DNA of 64,000 bases from Canis aureus. Lineage: Eukaryota; Chordata; Mammalia; Carnivora; Canidae. The DNA lies in the NCBI RefSeq assembly GCF_053574225.1, contig NC_135616.1, positions 48,209,001 to 48,273,000 on the forward strand, given 5' to 3'. This document shows positions 10,889 through 23,263 of this stretch, one piece after another; position 1 is the stretch's first letter, and the number at the start of each line of letters is the position of its first letter. A program made the translations under genes and the position numbers. The notes beneath the pieces are model-generated. The model worked only from the letters and a program-made list of their open reading frames with translations, ran no database searches and was not told the DNA's origin.

Positions 10889-11344
10889 AGTTCTGATTTC
10901 TTGATTTGGGATTATGTAACTACATATTATTCTCTTTGATATATAGGTAGACACACAAAAAATACAGGTTTAGATTCAGATACTATAGTCGTTTTGGGAG
11001 GGGGATGCTGGGCATTTAAACTGACCACATTTTTTATACTAAAAAATCTTAAATGAAATAGGGTTAATTTTCATTTTACTAGGATGAGGTGATGATAAAC
11101 TGAATTCTGATTGTAATCATCTTTAGTCATGTTTATACCTATAATTACTTAGTTTCAATTTTTTGACATTTTCTGGTATCCACTTTTATTCAAGTCCAAA
11201 AATACTACTTCAAGAGTGGAATTATGATATATCTTGCTAAATGTAATTTTTTTGCCAAATGTAATTTCTAATTATAATACTTATCTTGTATATGACATTC
11301 AATTATATTTGAACAAAAAGTAACTGTAACAGTCATTCTCACTC
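10889..11344. other. Unique AT-rich DNA
   Basis: Nothing recognised. Confidence 0.4.
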
Positions 11345-11530
11345 CAGCTGCTGAGGGAAGGGCAGCACATTAGAATCTTTGAAAAAATTTTTAAAATACT
11401 AATGTCTTACTCTGTTCTTCATGAATTAAATCAGAATTTCTGAGGAGGGACACCAGGCATTGACATTTTTATGAAAAGCTTCCCAGGTGATTTTTATGGA
11501 TAACCAGGACTGAGGACCACCAATCTGCAT
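11345..11530 (+). mobile_element. MER5-like hAT MITE remnant
   Basis: Contains gcacattagaatctttga, taaatcagaatttctgagga and tcccaggtgatttttatg in the order of mammalian MER5-type non-autonomous hAT elements. Diverged; terminal inverted repeats not resolved. Confidence 0.6.
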
Positions 11531-11738
11531 AACACAATGATAAGTTTTCAATACATAAATAAGCAATTCATTATACTCCAGATAAAACAATAATCATTTT
11601 TAGTATGTCTAAAGAATGTGCCTTCCTGTTATGAAGCTGTTTAAGTCATCTGGCAAGATTTCATACTACCAGTCACTGTTGTTCTAAATTCTCCAGTTAT
11701 TTCTTCTTTATTTCCTCAAAACTTAAAGGACTCTGATT

Positions 11739-11948
11739 CTTTTTTTTTTAGATTTTATTTATTTATATGTTTGTTTAGAGAATGCAAGCAGGGGGAGGAG
11801 CAGCAGGAAAGGGAAAGACAGAATCCCAAGCAGATCCGTGCTGAGCGTGGAGCCCAATGCAAGGCTCAATCCAATGACCCCGACATCATGACCTGAGCTG
11901 AAATCAAGAGTAGAATGGTCAACTGACTGAGCCACCCAGGTGCCCTGA
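11739..11948 (-). mobile_element. Carnivore SINE, reverse orientation
   Basis: T-run plus TTTATTTATTTA at left, core tgacctgagctgaaatcaag, head complement gagccacccaggtgccct. Perfect 16-bp target-site duplication ttaaaggactctgatt at 11723-11738 and 11949-11964. Confidence 0.95.
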
Positions 11949-11964
11949 TTAAAGGACTCTGATT

Positions 11965-12635
11965 ACTAAGGGAGAAAATTTCATGGCCATTTTATCTTAA
12001 TTATTAAATGTGTTTCTCTATATCAGACTAGTGATGAGAATAGTAAGATCATAGTTTCTTGGGATTTTGTAATATTTTCCCAAAATAAAAAGTATTCTAA
12101 TGTTCTCAAACTTAGTACATACTGTCTATGGTTATTCTGATTTTAACTTAAGCAATATTTGACTTTATGCTTTCATAATTTTTAGATGCAATTTTATTGA
12201 CATTCCTCATCATCCATTTCAATGCTCCCCAATCATAAATGAACATGTATTACAGGAAATCACCCCAATTTTACATGCACAAAAGCTAAAATACAGTAAA
12301 TAGAGCACATAATATCTTCCCATTTGTATAATTCTCCTTGTCATAGGGAAAATGAGGGACTCCATAAAAATCCACTTTTGCTCCTTTTTCTACTTCTCTT
12401 CTTGCTTGGACCTGTACCCCCTGGGTCCTCCGACCAGCTGCCTCCATTAGTAACAGTCAAACCTGAGCTAAAACTAGAGTATTTGTGTCTGGGTTGCTTT
12501 GGTTAAATCACAGGACATCTTTATTTCAATTTTTTGAATTGGAAAATTGAATCAAAACCTTCTTGTCATCCAGCTTCAGTTCATGTTTTTCAGTTCTTTC
12601 ACTAACATTGTAACTCACTGACCAATACTATTTGG
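11965..12635. other. Unique DNA
   Basis: No recognised gene or repeat. The short open frame near 12324-12506 has a leucine-rich start but no family resemblance. Confidence 0.4.
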
Positions 12636-12646
12636 ATTTTCCTTTT

Positions 12647-12843
12647 TTTTTTTTTTTTAAGATTTACTTATTTATTTGAGAGAGTGAGCGAGCACACATG
12701 TGTGGGGGAGAGGGAGAGGGAGACAGAATCGGAAGCAGATTCTACTCAGAGTACAGAGCCCAGCATGGGGCTTGATCTCATGACCCTGAGATCATGACCT
12801 GAGCTGAAATCAAAATGGGCACTCAGGTCACCCAGGTGCCTCT
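12647..12843 (-). mobile_element. Carnivore SINE, reverse orientation
   Basis: T-run, TTTATTTGAGAGAG transition, core gatcatgacctgagctgaaa, head complement gtcacccaggtgcct. Target-site duplication attttcctttt at 12636-12646 and 12844-12854. It sits at the edge of an old L1. Confidence 0.9.
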
Positions 12844-12852
12844 ATTTTCCTT

Positions 12853-12874
12853 TTATTATTATTATTATTATTAA
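12853..12874. repeat. (ATT)n microsatellite
   Basis: About seven ATT units between the SINE target-site duplication and the complement of the L1 tail. Confidence 0.9.
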
Positions 12875-12875
12875 G

Positions 12876-13900
12876 CTTTTTATTTTGTACTATTTTAGAC
12901 TTACAGAAAAGTTGAGGAAATAGTATAAAAAGTTATTTACATCCCTCAACCTGCTTCCCCTAATGTAAACATCTAACACAACCACAGTACAGTGCTCAAG
13001 ATCAGGAAGTTAATATCAGTACAGTATTATTATAAACTATAATCTTGTTCCCAAATTTCCCCACTATGATCCTTCATCTGTTCCAGGATCCTATCTGACA
13101 TCCCAAATTGCATTTAGCTGTTAATCCTTCTTAGTTTTTTTTCTAGTCCGTTTCTCAGTCCTTTCTTCTCTTTGATGATCTTGATACTTGGAAAAAGTAT
13201 AGACCAGTTATTTTATGGAATGTTCTTCATTTGGATTCTTCTGATATTTCCTCATGGTTGGAATGAAATTATGCATTTTTGACAAGAATAGGACAGAAAG
13301 GACGTGGTTTTCCTCTCAGTACATTGTATCAAGGGGTTCGTGATGTCTATGTCTTATTACAAATGCTATTTACCTGGATCATTTGGTTGAGTTGGTGGCT
13401 GTTGGTCTCTATGGTAAAGTTCTTGTCTCTCCCTTTGCACTTGTTACCTTGGGGAGATATGTTGAAACTATCCAAATGCTATTTCACCTCAGACTTTCAC
13501 CGACTAATTTTTGCATCCATGATGGATCTTACCTGCAATGATTATTATTGTGGCATTTGCTTAATGCAAATGCTTAAGCTACTTTTATTTCCCTTATACT
13601 TTTGGTAGTTGGAATTCTATAAGGAATATCTGTTTCTTCCCCCCCATTTACTTTCTTATTTATTTGTAACAGTATGACATTATGAATATTCTATGTGTTA
13701 AAATATCTACTATTATTATTTATTGTGTGATTTGGTTTGCTCTAAATATGACCATTTAGATTGGCCCCAGTGTTCTTTTGACAAGCTGTCAGATTTTTCT
13801 GAGTGTTTCCTTACTTTCCTGGTACCACAAGATATTCTTCACTTTGTGTCTGTATGATCCTCAAATATTTCTTATGATGAAATAAGGCTGATCCTATGAA
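12876..13900 (-). mobile_element. Ancient L1M 3' end, long fragment
   Basis: Starts with the complement of an L1 end (gctttttattttgtactatt, ttagacttacagaaaagttg) and follows the familiar antisense L1M 3' sequence: ctgttccaggatcctatctg, cattgcatttagctgtta, ttatgcatttttgacaagaa and actttcaccgactaattttt. Homology fades after about 13800. The 109-codon frame at 13279-13608 is inside this repeat and is not a gene. Confidence 0.75.
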
Positions 13901-14130
13901 GGCAAAGTGTTGCCTTTGAAAATTCAAGAACCAACTCAACTGGTGATTGTTTACTCCTTCAATTAGTTCACTTCTATGTTTTAATCAACATGACTGTAAA
14001 ATAAAAATTGTGTGCCTCTCAGTGATGACAGCGCCACACAATACTGGTAGGTAAATAAATATTACCAAACACCACTCATATATGAAAATAATAAACTGAA
14101 ATAATGTCTAACTTATGGAATTGTTTGCAT

Positions 14131-14131
<1 letters not shown>

Positions 14132-14165
<34 letters not shown>
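14132..14165. repeat. (GT)17 microsatellite
   Basis: Uninterrupted GT dinucleotides; likely length-variable. Confidence 0.97.
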
Positions 14166-14167
<2 letters not shown>

Positions 14168-14240
14168 AAATGAACCTAAGAATACTTCAGATTATATTAA
14201 GGGAGTTTAAGGGATTTGGGAGAAAGTCAAGGAAGGAAAT

Positions 14241-14259
14241 GACCACAAGGTGGCAGTAG
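14241..14259 (+). promoter_or_regulatory. CTCF-like binding motif
   Basis: The core CCACAAGGTGGCAG at 14243-14256 fits 12 of 14 positions of the core CCGCGNGGNGGCAG, including the GG-N-GGCAG half, followed by TA. It lies outside any recognised repeat, in a locally GC-richer stretch (about 14220-14480). Motif match only. Confidence 0.5.
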
Positions 14260-15264
14260 TACACACAAGTCTTGCTGGGTGACCCTGACAGATTTGCAGG
14301 GAAGGAAAGCCCCTCCTGGGTCTTAGGTTCAGCGGGCCACCACTCAGAAAAGGAGGAGTGCAGGAGGGCCCCAGGGGGTGGGTAATCAGGAAGGGGGCTT
14401 CCATGTTCAGGGGAAGCTACTCAGAGCACAGCAGGAGTCTTTCAGTCAGAGAGCTCCAAAGGGCAGCTTGAGGTCTTTATGGCCCCAGCTTATCTTATCT
14501 ATTGCTAGCAGATGTTGGGTGCAGTTTCATGCAGTACACAAAATAAGCAAGCTCTAAATGATGAAAAATCTGCTTTTTTTGGACTTTGTTTCAAACAATT
14601 GGATGTGTAAAAATTTGAGTTTGGTGCTGGTAGGCTTTTGAACTAAATGGTGTTTGTCTTCAGTGAAGAAACAAATAACCTAGGTACCAAACAAAATGCA
14701 GAAACTAATTTTGGCTTATTTATAGAATACATGTAAGGCAGTGCCATGTTCTTCCCATGCTTCATCAATGTGCCACCAATGTGATGCATGATTATTGAGG
14801 GTGAGCTGGGGGACTAAGCTACTTGTCAATCAGCTGACATAAGATGAGGATGACTAACGGATGATAGATTTGTGCCTAAAGTACGAGGCAGGAAAAAAAA
14901 CAATCACAATTGACCCCCCAGTGCCCTATTGACACTTTGGGGGAAGACATGGGAATAGAGTGAGTTAATATATATAAAAATAAATGAGGTAAAGGACAAA
15001 GAAGGTGCTAGCTGGATGACTCTAGCCAGAATATTTTATACAATAAGAATGACATGTTAATAGCAGGGGGCTATTGCATAGTAATAGTTTAAAACTGCCT
15101 TATAGTCTTATCTCTCCAATGGGAGAGAATGGTGTGCGAACAATGAGAAATGGAAAACGGCATGTGATTCCTGATTATGTACCAAGTACATATGCAAGTG
15201 ACCTTGGGACGGATCTGAAGTGACACTTATGGTGGAATGGACAGTGGTGGCCTTCAGTTACAAT
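14260..15264. other. Unique DNA
   Basis: A GC-richer start (to about 14480), then mixed sequence. No repeat or gene recognised. Confidence 0.4.
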
Positions 15265-15420
15265 GTATTCTCCAGGTCCTGATACTGCTACTTGCTTGTT
15301 TTGTGACCCTAAGTAAAAGGACTTAACTCTGGGAAGTCAATTTCCTTTGCAAAATGGGAGTAGAGATTTCTGACTCACAAGATTGTTGTTTGTGCTGGTG
15401 TAGGTCCCAGGATGTAAATG
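15265..15420 (+). mobile_element. MIR fragment
   Basis: Diverged match to the MIR core: tgctacttgcttgttttgtg then tttgcaaaatgggagtagag, followed by the actcacaagattgttgtttg block. Confidence 0.55.
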
Positions 15421-15544
15421 CCAACAAGAATGACCAAAATTGTCTGCAGTTCATGTGGTGACCACCTAGTTCATCCTACAGGACCATTCAGACATATTTC
15501 ATGTGATTCAAGAGGTATGAGAACTCTACAATGTTGACTCCAAG

Positions 15545-15670
15545 ACCCACTACACCGTAAGACTCCATGAAGACAGGGACTAGCAGTCGTGTGCATTTTG
15601 TCTGCCTCTGGATATCCAACATCGTAGACAGCACCTGGAACATAAGTACTTCATAAATATTTGTTGATCA
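15545..15670 (+). mobile_element. L2 3' end
   Basis: Contains actccatgaagacagggact, ctggatatccaacatcgtag, cctggaacataagtacttca and the final aaatatttgttgatca, the usual order of the L2 3' end. Confidence 0.7.
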
Positions 15671-16038
15671 GATAGAGACTTTATTTGAATCACTTCTTTG
15701 AGAAAACCTTGATTTTAGGTGACAATCCCTGAAAAATACAAACATTATCTATTGAATTATTAATGGTTGGCTTGTAGTAATTAACCAAGTTAGCTTCAGT
15801 CACAGAGCAGTATCTTAGAGGAATGAGACATAATTTTTAGGAAAAGAGGCCAAGAGTGTGGGGTATTATTGAGTAAGGGAGGCATGGCTGTGGGGTTGGG
15901 GCAGGCAGTTGATGAGCAGCCACTAGGGAGCTAGAGGAAAGTAAATGCATTGGAAGAGTAACATTCAAAACAAGGAGTAGGTCATGAAAACAGCCCCTAA
16001 AAGCAGGTATGGACAACTTCCCAGGGATGAGCTCTGTA
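15671..16038. other. Unique DNA
   Basis: No recognised element. Confidence 0.4.
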
Positions 16039-16049
16039 CCTATACAACT

Positions 16050-16226
16050 CTTTTTAAAAAATATTCTATTTATTCATGAGTGACAGAGAGACAGAGGCAG
16101 AGACACAGGCCGAGGGAGAAGCAGGCTCCATGCAGGGAGCCTGATGTGGGACTCGATCCCAGGTCTCCAGGATCAGGCCCTGGGCTGAAGGCAGCGCCAA
16201 ACCACTGAGCCACCCGGGCTGCCCTG
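16050..16226 (-). mobile_element. SINEC_Cf-type SINE, reverse orientation
   Basis: A good copy: TTTATTCATGAG, agcaggctccatgcagggag, ctcgatcccaggtctccagg and head complement gagccacccgggctgccct. Target-site duplication cctatacaact at 16039-16049 and 16227-16237. Confidence 0.95.
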
Positions 16227-16239
16227 CCTATACAACTTT

Positions 16240-18189
16240 TAATGTGTTTGAGTCTCAATCTTACTAAAAATAAGGTGCTGTGGCACTCATCCTATCCTGA
16301 GCATGGTTAGCATTTTCTAAAGATACAATCAGATAGGAAAGACACCCATTTTTGCAGGTCCCACATCCAATTGACTCTGAGGCATAAACCTCAGAAAGTC
16401 AATATACACAGAAAGAATGCAGAGAAAGAAAGACAGAGGAGGACAGGAGAAGTGAGAGACACTCAGATTGAGCAGAGGAAGGGAGAAGCCAGGGGAAACA
16501 GGGGAAAGAAAGAACAATGGGATGTGGGATGCTAGCCATGCCCAGAACTGCGTGCCATTAGCTACGTGAGCTGCATTTCAGAGTTTCTGCTCTACTCAAC
16601 GATTTCTTGGCACAAGCCAGAGTCCTCAATGTTTTTCCATCTTTCTCACCCACAACCTCAACTACAATTGCCTTTGAAAGGTATTCATCTGCTTCTCAAA
16701 TGTTGTTCCTACAGAAAAAAAGCCTTGAGAAGCTAAATATCATTGTGCGGCTCAGCCACCCAAAAGAACATTTGTGGAGAGTAATTGGGCAGATTGAGAG
16801 TATGAGCCCCAGAAGAAACAACGTATTTTGACAGGAAAAATTGGTTGGCAAATGTTAAGGTATTTCTGAGTAATCATAATGATTCTTTAAGTAATTATAA
16901 TTTGTTCTGTACTCTGTCACAGTTGTTTCGATTTGTGGCTTTTACCACTGAATCAAGTTATTTAGTTGTCTTTATTTTTAGGAAGAGTTTCACAGTATTG
17001 AAATATTTCAAATGCCAGTGATGTTAAGTCTCTTGAATATTTTCCCTTTCTAGTGCCTGTGATGAGTCATTGGACTATCATTCTGTCCCAAGAACATTAT
17101 GGTGACACCAGTCTTAGTCACAAAACCATTACTGAGGCAGGGTTTGGAAGGGGAGAATATGGGGAGAAATCTACACAATGCAAAGAATCCAGTTTAATCT
17201 GAAATTTGGAATTATTATCCACATTTTTCAAGCAAACTTATTTCAAAGTAGATTTCCAAATACACAATTGCTTAGCTGCCCTGTTATAATTCTATCCCCA
17301 GATTTATGAATCTTGTGTTTCAGGAACAGGCAGTTTGAATGCTGTCAAGTTTCATAATTCAATTTTCTTTTCACCACTGTGATAAATAGGGTTTGGGAGG
17401 ATTTTCTCACAGGGAGACCAAGTGCAGTCATTGAATGTAAGCCCTGGTATGCTCTGTTCTACTATAGAAGCACAAAGCTGGAATGCATCCAAAGGTTATC
17501 TGGTTCAGTCTCTTGTTGAAATATGAAAATCATCTTTACAAGCCTCTCATACTCTGTTATACAAGGGAAACCGACACCAAGTGTTAGTTGATTAGTAAGG
17601 CATTTGCATTAGTAAAGCACTGCATACTATTGTAAAATCTAAACACAAGAGCTATTTTCAAGCATGATAAATAGATCAAATAGTTCTGTGAGAATTAAAA
17701 TAGCTTCCCTAGTTACAACACATCAAAATATAACACAATATTGTGACTTTCATTTTTCAATGGGAAAATGAATTACAAGTGGAACATCTAGTAGTGCTGA
17801 CTGTTATTCACCACATCTCAGAGCAGGAGTGTTCAAGGGTTTGTTACTGGCTGAGGAAGACAACGTGAATGGCGAATGCTGGAAACTTGTTTCTCTTATT
17901 AATACACACATTCACACTCAAGGGAACTGGTGAGGAATATATACGTCATGTAGCAAACATTCTTTCAACAATAAGTGTTTAACTCTTACTAGGTCTTTAG
18001 CTCTTCATTAGCCCTAAGGTTTAAAAGATAAACAAAACAGTCTTAACCTAAAGGATAGAAGGCTACTCCAGACACACACAGTGATGGGAAAATATCTCTA
18101 GCAAACAGCTTGGCACATAGGGAGCTGAGGGCCAGTGCCTCATTATATTTTTAAACTTTACTTTTAAAAATATCAGTGAACCCTAAGTA
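16240..18189. other. Unique DNA
   Basis: Nearly 2 kb without a recognised repeat or gene. A purine-rich patch lies at 16390-16515. Confidence 0.4.
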
Positions 18190-18405
18190 AGCCATGCACT
18201 TTCAGTGATAATGATGTGCCAATATAGATTCCTCAGTTATAACAAATGTACTGCTCTGGGGGAGGGGAGGACGTTGATAATGGGAAAGACTATGCATGTG
18301 TGGGGGCAGGGTGAATGTGGGAAATCTCTGTAAACTCAAACATTTCAGTTTTGCTGTGAGTCCAAAACTACTCTAAAAAATAAGGCCTATTTAAAAAAAC
18401 AATAT
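18190..18405 (+). mobile_element. Ancient L1 3' end
   Basis: Contains gttataacaaatgtactgct, acgttgataatgggaaagac, tatgcatgtgtgggggcagg and the closing actactctaaaaaataaggc of an old L1 3' UTR. Confidence 0.65.
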
Positions 18406-18896
18406 TAAATAGTTAAATATCTACTATAATTTCTGTTCTTTTACTTCTCATATACTTTTAATTAATTATAAAAACTATTAGGATTATCTCAAACAGTGTC
18501 ACTGACATAGACATATATTTGACATATAGCATTTTGATTCATGTACACTTGAAGCAGCCTGAGAAATAAATCACATGCCTTTAGTTTTATTTTATAACAA
18601 AGAAATTTGTGTAAAACTAAATCTCACCTCATCCCTGACCTCTATCTATAGCCACAGATGTAATCAATTAGTATTAATCTGAGCTGAAAAGAGGGAAATT
18701 ATTTATCTGACTGGTTAGTGACTTCACATTGTAAGAAGTTTTCTGGTGCTCAAAAAAAAATCTCATCTAGGGTACTTTACAGTGGAGAAAACTGAAATTC
18801 ATTTCTTACTTAAAGATTATTTTAATTTTATTGTTAATGCAAATTTCTGATTCTGATGAAAATTATTTATACTTTGTCAATTATTTATTATTGCTG

Positions 18897-20060
18897 TATT
18901 GATTATTTCATTGATTATTTTCTTTGCTGTACAGAAGTTTCTATTTTGATGTAGTCCCAACAGTTCGTTTTTGAAATGTTGCTCTTGCCTAAGGAGACAT
19001 ACCTAGAAAGAAGTTGCTATGGCCAATGTCAAAGTTACTGCTTGTGTCCCCTTCTAGGATTTTTATGGTTTCAGGTCTCACATTTAGGTTTTTAGTCCAT
19101 TTTGAGTTTATTTGTGTGTGTGGTCCAGTTTCCTTCTTTTGCATGTGGCTGTTCAGTTTTCCCAGCACCATTTGTTGAAGAGACTGTCTTTTTCCCATTG
19201 GATATTCTTTACTGCTTTATTGAAGATTAATTGAGCATATAATTGTGGGTTAATTTCTGGGTTTTCTATTCTCTTCCATTGACCTATGTGTCTATTTTTG
19301 TGCCAGTACCATACTGTTCTGATTACTGCAGCTTTGTAATATAATTTGAAGTTCAGAATTGTGATGCCTCCAGCTTTTTTTTTTTTTTCAAGGTTTCTTT
19401 GGCTATTCAGGGTCTTGTGTGGTTTTAAAACAGTTTTACTTGTGATTTCCAAAAATTAAACACAATCAAGATGTCCTTTGTTAGGTGAATGGATAAATAA
19501 ACTGTGGTACATCCAGACAGTGGAATATTGTTCAGTGATAAAAATAAATAAGCTACCAGGTCATACATACAAAGACATGGAAGAACTTTAAATTTAGTGA
19601 AAGATGCTAAGTGAATGATGCTAAATGAAAATGGAAAAGTGCCAGTCAAAAATATGAATATGAATTCAACTGTATAATATTCTGGAAAAGACAAAACTAT
19701 GGAGACATGATAATCCTTTAGTAATCCTGTGGTTACCAGGGATTTGGGGAGAGGGAGCGATGAGTAGGTGAGATATGTTTAGAGCAGTGGAACTGTTCTA
19801 TATGATTCTGTAATGGTGCATACATGACATTATGCAGTTGTCAAAGCCCACGACTATATAACACAAAAAAAGAACCCTATTGCAAACTGTATACTTTACT
19901 TAATTAATAATGTATTAATATTGATTTATCAATTGTAACAAATGTACAACAACAATGCATGATGTTAATAATAGGGGAAACTGGGGATAGGGAAGAAATG
20001 GTATATGGGAACTCTGCTCGATTTCACAAATTTAAAACCTCTCTAAAAATCTATTGATTA
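18897..20060. mobile_element. L1 with inverted 5' part (candidate)
   Basis: Left part 18906-19437 is antisense L1 ORF2 (landmarks tctttgctgtacagaagttt, cagcaccatttgttgaagag, tgtctatttttgtgccagta). Right part 19445-20060 is sense ORF2 end plus 3' UTR (tgaatggataaataaactgt, tattctggaaaagacaaaac, tgttaataataggggaaact). Parts are head-to-head, and the same 9-bp tattgatta flanks the whole at 18897-18905 and 20052-20060. One twin-primed insertion fits; two abutting fragments are the alternative. Reading frames are broken. Confidence 0.6.
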
Positions 20061-20354
20061 AATTTTTGTAAATAAGCAAAAATGTACAGAAGATAAATGG
20101 ATTATATTAATGGATTTTCACAGAGCAAATACTATAGAATCACCAACTGAAGAATAAACTTCTTCTAGAAGATTTAGTATAGAATAAGTGATTAATTAAA
20201 GTATATGATTGAAGCTATTGGGTGTGACACTCTGGTTTGCTCCTGAAATAAGGGAGTATCCTGTCTAGATGAGCTTATACTTTATTTGGGAAGACCGGAG
20301 GGTTTCTGTAACCATATTTTTTCTAGTTCTAAGATGCTATTTTAGATAGATATG

Positions 20355-20460
20355 GTGTCTCTAATATATACATAAAATATTATGTGTGTATATATATATA
20401 TCATAGAATAGCATTCCTAAATATATATTATATATCTCTAGTATATACATAATTTATAGT
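20355..20460. repeat. TA-rich imperfect repeat
   Basis: Includes an uninterrupted TA run (about 20391-20401) and two related segments beginning tctctaatatatacata and tctctagtatatacata. Confidence 0.7.
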
Positions 20461-22278
20461 AGCATCTGTAAAATTAGAATACATCTCATCATTAATGGAA
20501 TTTTATAATTGGCAATCTTTCTTTTTCTTAGTGGTCCATAAAAGTTATGAAAGCTTGAAATTCAACAAAATGTGGTAGCTCCTCCTAAGAGAAGACTTTC
20601 TCTCCCAACTTAAGCAGAGCTATTTAGAGATCTAGGAGACCAGGGGCTGGGCTCTGTCATTAATTAGGTGTTGATTTTGGCCATGTCCATCGATTTTTCT
20701 GATCCATGGTTTCATCACCACTAGTTAAAATAGTGCTAGCTCAACATTTGAATCTAGGCCACTTGGTAGAACAGGGCAGGGAAGGTGCCAGAGTAATACA
20801 AATGAAATTGAATTGCTCTCTCTTCTCTCCCTGTGAAGCACCTGGGCTGTTTCCAAATAGATAATGCAGCTTAGTAATTATAAGCAAGAAAGGTCCTCGC
20901 CAAGCTCAGTGAGGAAATAGCAGAATCGCAGGACTCAGGGGATACGATCACACATTTTATATATTTGGCACCACCTTGGACTCATATGAATAGAAATAAA
21001 AGACTTTTTAGTTTTCAAAAATAAAATGTTTCAGATTTGATCTGCCTCTGAATTATACTTAGAAATAAGGGGGAGCTAGCTCTGTCTCCAAGGCACCCTC
21101 CAACTCCCCATCTGCCCGCTCACCCCCGTGCCTTCCCAACACCCCCTGCGCTCCTGCACCACCCTCAGGGCCACCAGTTATTGTTCCAATGCCCCCACCC
21201 CCTTCTCCAGGCATCTCCCTGGGCTCCAGGGCTCCAGTCTCTGCATACAAATCTATACTCTGCAAACTGTGCCACTTAAAGCCACTTGGAGCGAGGACTC
21301 CATCCCTGCAAACCCTCCCTCAGCAAGCCTATGAATAATATTCTAAATGTCTTAGCTAATATCACAAGCCAGCAAGCCTCCTCTAGGGCCAATTATGTAA
21401 CTCTGGATTTTGTTTCCTATAGTTGTGATTTGTGAGCAAATTAACAAACCCAGAAAGGCTGCTAATCTTTGTTACTTGCCTGTGTGATACTGTTAACAAA
21501 GGAGGGCATTGTATGACTTGTTAATGATAATCATGTGTTTTGATATGGTAATGATTCTTTCAAATTAACTCCACAAGGGCATTAGTCTAGCCTCTAGTCT
21601 TGCCTAAATCATTCAATTAAATGGCCAGAGGTATCTGTGAAAGTCAACCACTTCACCCATCACTGAAACCTAACAGCTGTCTCCATGACACAGAACTGTT
21701 GATTACTTCATTGAGAATCTGTCTCCTGACAGTTCTGGCCAGAAATGAAGATGAGTAAGATAATGAATAAGCATCAAAAGGGGAAATTTAGGGGAATTTT
21801 TAAATTAAATAATTTCTGTTTTGCCGAATTTGCCTACATATTGTGTGATAGAGAAATTAATACATGATTTTAAATACTGGAGACATGAAAGCCTACTGTT
21901 TGCTTTCTAATCAATCAAGCCTTGAGAAGAGATATAAAGATCTGCCTTCTTCTTCAGCTTACTGTTATTTATTACTTTATAAATCCTATGCTCCTTGGTA
22001 TCTTGGTTTGGGAAGATAATAGATATTGAGGAAAGCCAATTACTTCTGCTTTCAGATCTTCCACCCCCCAGTCCTTGGCAGTTTCAGCTGAATACAAAAA
22101 TGATCACTCATTCCCTTCATTTTTCTCCATTACCTATCCATAATTACTCCTTTAGATTTAGATGATTACAGGGATTGAGATACACGTGTCATGGTATTTA
22201 TGAGTTCACAACCAAAATTGATTTGATAACAGCATTGAATAATCAAGCTGAGCACTGACTCCCAGAACTGGTTCTCAG
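20461..22278. other. Repeat-poor non-coding stretch
   Basis: Possible diverged MIR at about 20640-20800 (sense blocks near gggctctgtcattaattagg); otherwise high-complexity sequence. 21070-21240 is C-rich on the + strand. 21400-21560 carries several TAAT-type and TTAACAAA motifs. No coding frame is credible. A conserved regulatory element is possible but cannot be judged from one sequence. Confidence 0.4.
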
Positions 22279-22285
22279 ATTTTTC

Positions 22286-22318
<33 letters not shown>
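22279..22318. repeat. Pyrimidine tract (TTTTC)n/T-run
   Basis: Repeated TTTTC units passing into a T-run. No flanking direct repeat was found, unlike the tail-only candidates. Confidence 0.85.
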
Positions 22319-22452
22319 GGTTGCTACCAAGTAGAATATAAAGAAATCACTTTTGAGCAAGATGGTGATGTGAGGAAAAGGCATTTTTATTTTTCCTCTC
22401 AAAATTCTATTTAAATGACCAGTAAAATATAGAAAAAATATATAGATCTATT

Positions 22453-22650
22453 TAAAGATTTATTTATTTATTTTAGAGAGAGGCAGAGAGAGAGCACAAG
22501 TGGGAGGGGCAGAGGGAGACATAATCCCAAGCAGACAGCCCACTGAGTATGGAGCCCTACATGGGGCCCAATCTCATGACACTGAGATCATGACCTGAGC
22601 CCAAACCCTATGAATTGGACATTTAACCAACTGTGCTATCCAGATGCCCC
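22453..22650 (-). mobile_element. Older carnivore SINE, reverse orientation
   Basis: TTTATTTATTTATTTTAGAGAG tail transition is followed by the purine-rich middle, gagatcatgacctgagccca and the head complement ctatccagatgcccc. Flanks agaaaaaatata (22431) and agaaacatattt (22651) may be a decayed duplication. Confidence 0.85.
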
Positions 22651-22741
22651 AGAAACATATTTTTTTAAAAGTTGAAAACTAGAGACAAAAGTCACCCTTA
22701 CCCTGTAAATTCTGGTTGGAGAAATGCTGTCATGATTGTCT

Positions 22742-22762
22742 TTTTTTTTAAATGAACTAGAT

Positions 22763-22801
<39 letters not shown>

Positions 22802-22958
22802 TTCATGAGAGAGAGAGAGAGAGAGAGGCAGGAGACACAGGCAGACGGAGAAGCAGGCTCCATGCAGGGAGCCCAATGTGGGACTCCATCCCAGGACTCC
22901 AGGATCACGCCCTGGGCCAAAGGCAGGTGCTAAACCGCTGAGCCACCCAGGGATCCCC
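22742..22958 (-). mobile_element. SINEC_Cf-type SINE with expanded (TTTA)n
   Basis: Reverse copy with a tail-derived run of about ten TTTA units (22760-22802), GA repeats, agcaggctccatgcagggag and head complement ccacccagggatcccc. Target-site duplication tgattgtct at 22733-22741 and 22959-22967. Confidence 0.95.
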
Positions 22959-23263
22959 TGATTGTCTCTTTTTGAGAAAGCAGAGCTAGAAGCGGGTGGT
23001 GAACTCATTTGGGATTAGCTCAGGAACTAAAGGCAGCGGTTCTGGGGCTTTAACCTCTTCCTGCCTTTTCCTACAGGGAGGATTTGGGTTCCATAAGTAA
23101 ATCCATTGTCCTGTGTTTGTTTGCATTTCATAGGAACTGGAAAGTAAGGATCTGCAGCTCAATTTGGCTCCCCATCCTGTGAGTGTAGAAGGAAACCAGG
23201 AGCAAGGACTTCTCTCCAGGGAGCTGATATTGCTAGTGGCACCGCTGAATGTTCATTAAATGA

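Noticed and set aside
13279..13608. 109-codon + strand frame
   Set aside because: Lies wholly inside the antisense 3' end of an ancient L1.
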